The translations under genes and the position numbers were made by a program. From JAEUKA01 sp035328405 (GTDB lineage Bacteria; Myxococcota_A; Polyangia; Palsa-1104; JAEUJZ01), in contig DAOLIT010000002.1 in NCBI GenBank assembly GCA_035328405.1, positions 62,001-126,000 of the forward strand: a stretch of DNA of 64,000 nucleotides, in the 5' to 3' direction. Each line of letters opens with the position of its first letter. Position 1 is the first letter of the stretch. Below are positions 58,598 to 64,000 of this stretch, piece after piece. The notes beneath the pieces were generated by a model. The model ran no database searches, had not been told where the DNA came from, and saw only the letters and a program-made list of their open reading frames with translations.

Positions 58598-60316
58598 ATG
58601 TCGCAACCTGCGCCTCCTTCGGTTTCGCAGCCCGAAAAACCAGCGGAACCGATGCCGATACCTGTTCCGCCTGAGTCACAGCAAAAGGTGCCGCAGCAAA
58701 AAAAAATGGCAGGCACGGCGCTGCTGTTGTCGCTTTCGACGCTATTGTCTCGCGTGCTCGGGCTTGTGCGGGAACAGGTGTTCGCGGCGCTGCTTGGTGC
58801 CGGGTTTTACGGTGATGCGTTTGCGACGGCGTTTCGTTTGCCGAATCTGTTGCGAGATTTGTTTGCCGAGGGTGCGCTGTCCGCCGCGTTTCAACCGGCG
58901 TTTCTGTCGGCTCGAAAACAGCGCGGTCTTTCCCAGGCGCAACACCTGGCGAATGTGGTCGCGACGGGTTTGCTGCTGGTCGTCAGTGGATTGGTTCTTT
59001 TTGGTGTGGTTTTTGCGCCTGCGCTGGTCGATTCCTGGGCCACTGGTTTTTCTTCCGTCGCAGGCAAGGCTGAACTGACGGTGAACCTGACGCGCATCAT
59101 GATGCCGTTTTTGTTGCTCGTGTCGTTGGCTGCGCTCGCGATGGGCATGCTCAACGCCGAGGGACGTTTTGCGCCGCCCGCGCTGGCACCGGCACTGTTC
59201 AATGTGGCGACGGTGGTGACAGGTTTGTCTTTGTGGGCGTTCGGAATCGGGCCGAGCCGATTTGCTGCGACGGCCTGGGCGATCGCGACGCTCGTCGGAG
59301 GTCTTCTGCAACTCGGTTTGCAGCTCGTGCCGCTTTTTCGGATGGGCTATCGGTTTCGCCCGAGCGTGGACTTTCGGAACCCTGCGTTTTTGTCGGTGCT
59401 CAAAACGATGGCTCCGGCGACGATCGGTCTTTTGGCCACGCAAGTGAACATTTACATCAGCACGAAGTTTGCCTCGACCGAACAGGGTGCGACGGCCTGG
59501 CTGTATTACGCCTTTCGGCTGTTGCAACTTCCGATTGGGATGTTTGGTGTGGCGGTGGGCACGGTCGCGCTGCAACGGGCGGCGGACAGCGCGAGCGAAA
59601 CGGACCTTGCGCAAGCCCTGGCCGGTGTGCGCGACACCCTGACGCGAGGCCTACGCCTGGTGACGTTTTATTCGCTGCCGACTGCCGTGGTGTTTTATTT
59701 GCTCGCTGAGCCGATTCTTTCTGTCGTGTATCAGCGCGGTGCATTTTCCGCACACGACACGTTGAGCGTCGCGGTGGCCTTGCGGGATTACGCCGTGGGT
59801 TTGGTGTTTTACGCCGCCGTGAAAGTCGTCGTGCCGGTGTTTTACGCGCTGCGCCGAGCCAGGCTGCCAGTCCTCGCGACGGTGGTCACGGTGACGGTGA
59901 GCGTGCTGTTCAATCTGGCGCTTCATCCTTTGTATGGATATCGCGTGCTCGCGCTCGGCACGAGCGTGGGAGCAGCGGTGAACGTGCTGCTTCTGCTGGT
60001 GTTTTTTGAACGCCGGTTCGGAGGTGTGTGGACTGCGCAACAGCTTCTTGCGTATGCGCGGATGGCGGTCGCGTCGTTGGGAATGGGTGTGTTTCTGTGG
60101 TTTGCGGCCCCCATTTTGCTGGGTGCGGTTGCACGTACAGAGACCTATGGGAATGCGCCTGCGCAGGTTCCCCTGTTGCGTTCTGTGCTGTCTCTGTTTG
60201 TGCTTTTGGGTCTTTCGGGGGGCGTGTATGTGGGCCTATGCGGACTGTTCCGCGTGTCCGAGCTAGACGACCTGTGGCAAGCCATGCGCCGTCGCATCAA
60301 CAAGCAAACCACTTAG
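58598..60316 (+). CDS. murJ: MurJ lipid II flippase
   Basis: A 572-residue MOP-superfamily membrane protein with about 14 hydrophobic segments. TALLLSLSTLLSRVLGLVREQVFAALLGAG and FRLPNLLRDLFAEGALSAAFQPAF are the MurJ signature, including conserved Arg and Phe of the cavity. MurJ moves lipid II across the inner membrane for peptidoglycan synthesis. A 36-residue Pro/Gln-rich cytoplasmic extension (SQPAPPSVSQPEKPAEP) precedes TM1, which is unusual. It is divergent from the deacetylase gene. Confidence 0.94.
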   Translation: MSQPAPPSVSQPEKPAEPMPIPVPPESQQKVPQQKKMAGTALLLSLSTLLSRVLGLVREQVFAALLGAGFYGDAFATAFRLPNLLRDLFAEGALSAAFQPAFLSARKQRGLSQAQHLANVVATGLLLVVSGLVLFGVVFAPALVDSWATGFSSVAGKAELTVNLTRIMMPFLLLVSLAALAMGMLNAEGRFAPPALAPALFNVATVVTGLSLWAFGIGPSRFAATAWAIATLVGGLLQLGLQLVPLFRMGYRFRPSVDFRNPAFLSVLKTMAPATIGLLATQVNIYISTKFASTEQGATAWLYYAFRLLQLPIGMFGVAVGTVALQRAADSASETDLAQALAGVRDTLTRGLRLVTFYSLPTAVVFYLLAEPILSVVYQRGAFSAHDTLSVAVALRDYAVGLVFYAAVKVVVPVFYALRRARLPVLATVVTVTVSVLFNLALHPLYGYRVLALGTSVGAAVNVLLLLVFFERRFGGVWTAQQLLAYARMAVASLGMGVFLWFAAPILLGAVARTETYGNAPAQVPLLRSVLSLFVLLGLSGGVYVGLCGLFRVSELDDLWQAMRRRINKQTT

Positions 60317-61647
60317 TTCCCGACTTTTTCGTAGCGGCCCAGACGCAGCGTGTAGCGCGTTTTCTTGTCTTGCCACGGCAGAAGCAGCGGCTCGATGTCT
60401 TGTGCAGGGAGTTCCCGCCACGTCGCTTCGGAAAAGCCGACCGCCGGTTCGGGCGAAAGTTCCACGTCGGTGCCTTTGCCTTTTTTGACGTATTCGACTT
60501 TGACGGACAGGCGGTTTTTGCCCATCTCTTTGCCGACCTCGGCCTGAAACACGGGCACGAAGCGTTGTCCGGTCAGCTTGAAAAGCCGCAAGACTTCGCG
60601 CGTTCCCGCAGCGTTGCGTTCAAACACCCGAGCGGCCACGGCGAACGTATCCGCATCGAGCTGCACAAGCTGCACATCCCCCACGTCTTTGCGCGACGGC
60701 GCAAGCTCTTGGTAGCAATACCCTTTGCTCAGAAACGCGAGGTATTTCCCGGCGGCGACGACTTTGCCCGGTCCTTCGCCGACATTCGCGTTTTTGTCGA
60801 AAAAGACATCGCCCTGCGACAGCTTGAGATCGTGCAAAAGGTCCGTGTACGCCGAATGTCCTTCTTCAAAACCGATTTCGGACAAATCCGCGCCGGCTTC
60901 GACGGACGAGGTTTCTGCAAACCCCTGCTTTTCCTTGCCTGCGCCATCGCTGTCGTGAACCCGCACGGCAAACTTGAGCGGCGCGCCTTCCTTAAAACCC
61001 GGCACGATCGGCTTGGGCATTTTGATCTCCAGCACGTAACCGCGCGGCTGGATGGCGTCGTACACCTCGATGACCGGCGGCCCTTTGAGCGGTTTCAGCC
61101 TGCCCACCGGCCCTTCGCCCTGGATCACCTTCGGCGCTTTTTTCGCCTCCCACTTGACCACGCGCGGCAGTTTTTGCGACGCCACCGCCGGCCAAATGCG
61201 CAGCCTGTCGATGCGCGTGATTTCGCCGGATTTGCTGACGATGCCGAACGCGAATTGCAGGTGATCGTCTTCGTTTCCGCCTGCTTTGGTGCGCACGAGC
61301 AAGTCGTCATTTACATCGACCATCAAATAGACGTTCTTTTCGTCGTAGTTGCAGTAGACCTTCACGGCGAGCGAGCGCGGCGCGGCGGCAGTCCCCGGTG
61401 CGACGATCGGCACAATCGGCGTCACGCCGTCCCAGTCCGAGGTCAAACCGTCGATGTGAATCGTCCCGGCTTCCACGAGCCCACACGGAATCGTCGTCGC
61501 TTCCGCGCGGACGTGCGAGGACGAAAACCCGCCCAAGAAACCGAGCGCCGCCGCAAACCAAAAAACCACCCCAAAACCCATCGGTCTTGGGACCCAAAAT
61601 CGGCGAGTCAACAGACGAGAATGAGCCATTGTTCGGGCAAAAATCAT
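60313..61647 (-). CDS. Exported CBM9-like domain protein
   Basis: A 444-residue protein. A signal peptide (MGFGVVFWFAAALGFLGGF to SSHVRA) may start at ATG 61647 or at ATG 61581. The mature N-terminus reads GTIHIDGLTSDWDGV, then VKVYCNYDEKNVYLMVDVNDDLLV and DDHLQFAFG, the pattern of CBM9-like/DOMON-type carbohydrate-binding domains. The second half is a distinct beta-rich region (GDVQLVQLDADTFAVAARV). It may bind a sugar or haem in the periplasm; no catalytic motif is seen. TATACT ends six bases before ATG 61647. It overlaps murJ by four bases at the stops. Confidence 0.72.
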   Translation of the reverse strand: MIFARTMAHSRLLTRRFWVPRPMGFGVVFWFAAALGFLGGFSSSHVRAEATTIPCGLVEAGTIHIDGLTSDWDGVTPIVPIVAPGTAAAPRSLAVKVYCNYDEKNVYLMVDVNDDLLVRTKAGGNEDDHLQFAFGIVSKSGEITRIDRLRIWPAVASQKLPRVVKWEAKKAPKVIQGEGPVGRLKPLKGPPVIEVYDAIQPRGYVLEIKMPKPIVPGFKEGAPLKFAVRVHDSDGAGKEKQGFAETSSVEAGADLSEIGFEEGHSAYTDLLHDLKLSQGDVFFDKNANVGEGPGKVVAAGKYLAFLSKGYCYQELAPSRKDVGDVQLVQLDADTFAVAARVFERNAAGTREVLRLFKLTGQRFVPVFQAEVGKEMGKNRLSVKVEYVKKGKGTDVELSPEPAVGFSEATWRELPAQDIEPLLLPWQDKKTRYTLRLGRYEKVGN

Positions 61648-61653
61648 GGCCGC

Positions 61654-61659
61654 AGTATA
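61654..61659 (-). promoter_or_regulatory. -10 box TATACT before the CBM9-like gene
   Basis: TATACT on the minus strand (5/6 to TATAAT), six bases before ATG 61647. This supports that start and a leaderless mRNA. Confidence 0.48.
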
Positions 61660-61771
61660 TCGACACTTTCGATCCGACTTTTCTACCGCCCAAGACCCAA
61701 GTCAGGTCAAGGTTCTACGTGGCTCGTGGGGCGCTTGCGTACAGCAAAGCGGTTTTGTTATCTGTCGGCGC

Positions 61772-62776
61772 ATGCAATACAAAGAGGTTCGGATCGAGGT
61801 CGCCGAGCAGGTCGCGGAACATGTCACGGCGCTTCTGTGTGAGCGTTTTTTGCCTTTTCAGGAATGCGATCAGGGCACGCTCGAATCGCCGCCGGTCGGG
61901 CGGACGCGCTTTCAGCTTTACCTGGACGAGGCGCAGGCCGCTTCGGTCGATGAACTCCTCGCCGAGGTTCACAAAGCCGCTGGGCCGACAGCCGTTTCCG
62001 TCGAACGCCGCGATCGCGATGAAAACGAATGGCGCGATACGTGGAAACAGTATTTTGCGACCCGGCGCATCGGACGGTTTGCCATCGTGCCCAGTTGGGA
62101 ACGCGCCGCACACACGCCAAAGCCCGACGAAGTGACGCTCTTTCTCGATCCGGGCCGTGCGTTTGGCACCGGAGGCCATGCGTCCACGCGGCTGTGTTTG
62201 CAGCTTCTGTCGAACCTGACCCAGCACCAGGCCGCGCAGGCGGTCCTGTCACGGCTGTCGGCTGCCAAAGCAGCAGAAACCCACGGGCCCGGCCCATGTC
62301 CCGACCCAATCCCGGAGACCATCCTGGACGTGGGTTGTGGCTGCGGGATTTTGGCGCTCGCGGCGCTTGGGATGTTTCCGGGGGCGCGCGGGGTCGCGAT
62401 CGATCTCGATCCCGAAGCCGTCGAGGTCACGCGAGAGAACATCGTATCCAACGGCTTGAACCACCGGTTGCGAGCGACCACCGAACGCCTGGCCCGGTTG
62501 CAGGGAAAATACGCGCTCGTGTTCGCGAACTTGACCGGGCCGACCCTTGCGCAGGTGTGTGCGGGGCTGTCCGCTCACACGGAAAAAGGCGGCTTGCTGA
62601 TTGCGTCCGGTCTTTTGTCGAGCGAAGCGGACGCGCTCATCGAGGCGTTTGAAACGCGCGGTTTTGGGTTGCTCGAACACGCTCGCGCCGCCGATGAAAA
62701 CGCCGCCGCCGCCCCGCATGGTTCACCTGCTGGTTGTGATCCTTGGTCCGGGCTTCTGTTCCAAAAGCGCGCGTAG
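61772..62776 (+). CDS. prmA: Ribosomal protein L11 methyltransferase-like (PrmA)
   Basis: A 334-residue protein from ATG 61772 (MQYKEVRIEVAEQVAEHVTALL). WKQYFATRRIGRFAIVPSW, LDPGRAFGTGGHASTRLCLQLL and ILDVGCGCGILALAAL (SAM motif I) with VFANLTGPTL (in place of the NI/NPP-like motif) are PrmA features. PrmA trimethylates L11. Between the G-TGGH motif and motif I there is an insertion of about 25 residues rich in Ala/Pro. A TGTTATCTG box ends seven bases before the start. Confidence 0.87.
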   Translation: MQYKEVRIEVAEQVAEHVTALLCERFLPFQECDQGTLESPPVGRTRFQLYLDEAQAASVDELLAEVHKAAGPTAVSVERRDRDENEWRDTWKQYFATRRIGRFAIVPSWERAAHTPKPDEVTLFLDPGRAFGTGGHASTRLCLQLLSNLTQHQAAQAVLSRLSAAKAAETHGPGPCPDPIPETILDVGCGCGILALAALGMFPGARGVAIDLDPEAVEVTRENIVSNGLNHRLRATTERLARLQGKYALVFANLTGPTLAQVCAGLSAHTEKGGLLIASGLLSSEADALIEAFETRGFGLLEHARAADENAAAAPHGSPAGCDPWSGLLFQKRA

Positions 62777-62903
62777 CCTCCCCAAGCCTTCCTCCCGTCC
62801 TCCCTTCCTTGTGTCCCCTCTCGAAACACCCGGTGATGGGGTGAGGACAGCCGCCCCAAAAACACGCCAAACGGAATCGGAAATTGTTTTCTCCATCGCT
62901 CTC

Positions 62904-62933
62904 TTGTCACGCCCGTTCCGAGCGGACTACGAT
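62904..62933 (+). promoter_or_regulatory. Possible sigma-70 promoter before the last lipoprotein gene
   Basis: TTGTCA (62904-62909) and TACGAT (62928-62933), 18 bases apart, lie 35 bases before ATG 62969, whose leader also carries GGGAGGGAG. Confidence 0.35.
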
Positions 62934-62968
62934 GGACCAGGGCCTTTATCAACCCATCGGGAGGGAGC

Positions 62969-64000
62969 ATGTCTAGAACCATCTTTTTACGCTGGTCCTT
63001 AAGCTTGAGCTTGCTTGGTTTTGTGGGCTGCGCGCAGCAATCGCCGCAAGAAGACGACAAGCCGGTTTCATCACTCAAACAATTCGACTTCACCAACGGC
63101 AACTTTGAGGACGGCACCCTCAATGGTTGGACCGTAACCACCGGCCTGAACCCGACGATTCCAGTGTTTCCCCCTACGTCGGTCGCCAATCTGGGCCTGA
63201 CGGCGGGAGGCGGCAACCTGACTTCGGTCAAAACCGGTGCCACGCCCGAATCGGTCTTGGCCGCCGGCATCGGTGCTGCCGACACCTTGAAGTATCCCAG
63301 ATTTGGCAAATACTCGGCGGTCGTCAATGAGCTGGGGGCGAGCCGAAACGCGAATACGCTGGTCCAAACCATGACGACCACGTCCGCCGATGTCGATCCA
63401 GCAGACGGCAACATCCACGTTCGTTTCGCGCTGGCTCCCGTGCTCCAAAATCCGGGTCACGGTGCCAGCCAGCAGCCGTATTTCTACGTCGAGATCAGCA
63501 ACACCACGCAAAACAAGAAACTGTGGTCCTCGTTCAACTTCTCGGGGCAAAGCGGCGTGCCGTGGAAAAACGACACGGGAGGCAACGGCTCTCAATACAC
63601 GAACTGGCAGTTGTTCGACGTGGCCCCCGGCCCGGTGGATATTGCCATCGGGGACAAAGTGACCGCCACCATCATCGCTGCCGGTTGTTCGGCAGGCGGC
63701 CACTGGGGCCATTTGTATGTCGATGGATTTGGGGCGTTCATTCCCGGCTTGACCGTGACGGCCCAGGCCCCTGCGCAGGCCAATGACGACACCGATCTCG
63801 TCTATACGTTCCTGGCCAAAAACGGCGGCGCGTCCGCAGCCAGCAACGTCGTGGTCGAGGAATTTCTGCCCGCAGGAACCACCTACGTTTCGACGAGCGG
63901 CGGCAACTGCACGTTTGCAGCCGGCCCTCCGCCGAAAATTTCGTGCGCGCTCGGTTCGTTGCCCGCAGGCGGCAGCACCACCTTCAAGCTGACCGTCCAC
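62969..64000 (+). CDS. Lipoprotein with DUF11-like domain (cut by window edge)
   Basis: 344 codons are present and the gene runs off the window. ATG 62969 follows a strong GGGAGGGAG site. The signal peptide LSLSLLGFVGC has lipobox GFVGC. The N-terminal ~220 residues (FDFTNGNFEDGTLNGWTVTT, TNWQLFDVAPGPVDIAIGDK, GGHWGHLYVDGFGAFIPG) look like a carbohydrate-binding-like jelly-roll. The last part (LTVTAQAPAQANDDTDLVYT, EFLPAGTTYVSTSGG, GSLPAGGSTTFKLTV) is a DUF11-type repeat, common in long surface proteins. It is probably a surface protein. Confidence 0.8.
   Translation, partial: MSRTIFLRWSLSLSLLGFVGCAQQSPQEDDKPVSSLKQFDFTNGNFEDGTLNGWTVTTGLNPTIPVFPPTSVANLGLTAGGGNLTSVKTGATPESVLAAGIGAADTLKYPRFGKYSAVVNELGASRNANTLVQTMTTTSADVDPADGNIHVRFALAPVLQNPGHGASQQPYFYVEISNTTQNKKLWSSFNFSGQSGVPWKNDTGGNGSQYTNWQLFDVAPGPVDIAIGDKVTATIIAAGCSAGGHWGHLYVDGFGAFIPGLTVTAQAPAQANDDTDLVYTFLAKNGGASAASNVVVEEFLPAGTTYVSTSGGNCTFAAGPPPKISCALGSLPAGGSTTFKLTVH

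Noticed and set aside
1..64000. tRNA, rRNA, transposase or integrase genes
   Set aside because: None recognised while reading both strands; a tRNAscan/Infernal run would be needed to exclude small RNAs.

Overview
The window looks like chromosomal DNA from a Gram-negative bacterium of the Myxococcota / former Deltaproteobacteria type. The evidence is three membrane-anchored Ser/Thr kinases (one with PEGA repeats), many lipoproteins, a HU-like protein with a long Ala/Pro tail, a M13 neprilysin-like protease, and BamA and Lol components of an outer membrane. Most of the DNA is GC-rich (roughly 55-62 percent by eye). Clear dips occur at norCB, across 23.8-30.8 kb and in the 3' part of parE. I saw no rRNA, tRNA, IS element or CRISPR array.

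Layout. 0-1.5 kb: lolD coupled to bamA, with a divergent 58-residue small gene. 1.5-4.9 kb: larC, larB and a DUF2183 (App1-like) lipoprotein on the minus strand. 5-15 kb, plus strand: an MFS carrier paired with a GH36-type alpha-galactosidase, a M13 protease, then a three-gene run with two multi-pass glycosyltransferase-like proteins. 15.1-16.8 kb: AT-rich norC-norB. 17-25 kb: kinase, hypothetical protein, repeat-rich protein, rsmD, aldehyde dehydrogenase and an FG-GAP lipoprotein. 25.5-30.8 kb: a large secreted GH94-like lipoprotein and a YgiQ radical SAM protein. 31-42.3 kb: biotin carboxylase, HU, fhs, acyl-CoA dehydrogenase, parE, kinase, AI-2E-type permease and enoyl-CoA hydratase. 42.3-46.3 kb: two coupled lipoproteins and a thiolase; the acyl-CoA dehydrogenase, hydratase and thiolase make beta-oxidation-type steps a theme.

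46.4-51.4 kb is the most unusual part. An AAA_21/OLD-like ATPase is divergent from a HEPN-like small protein, which is translationally coupled to a 915-residue protein with a KGGVGR-variant ParA-type ATPase and a second P-loop. The divergent intergenic region carries a stem-loop and four 42-43 bp tandem repeats, each with a GGGTC..GACCC-type core. I regard it as a candidate conflict/defence or signalling module; no function is proven.

51.4-64 kb: a PEGA kinase, a DUF2007-like protein, a LIC_10091-like protein, and envelope genes (M23 peptidase, polysaccharide deacetylase, MurJ). Then come a CBM9-like secreted protein, prmA and a lipoprotein truncated by the window edge.

A cross-cutting observation concerns promoters. 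Many operon-leading genes without a Shine-Dalgarno carry an extended -10 box (TG-N-TA....) ending only 6-9 bases before the start codon, as expected for leaderless mRNAs. Genes inside operons, and some with longer leaders, carry AGGAGG-like sites instead. I used this to adjust several start codons.
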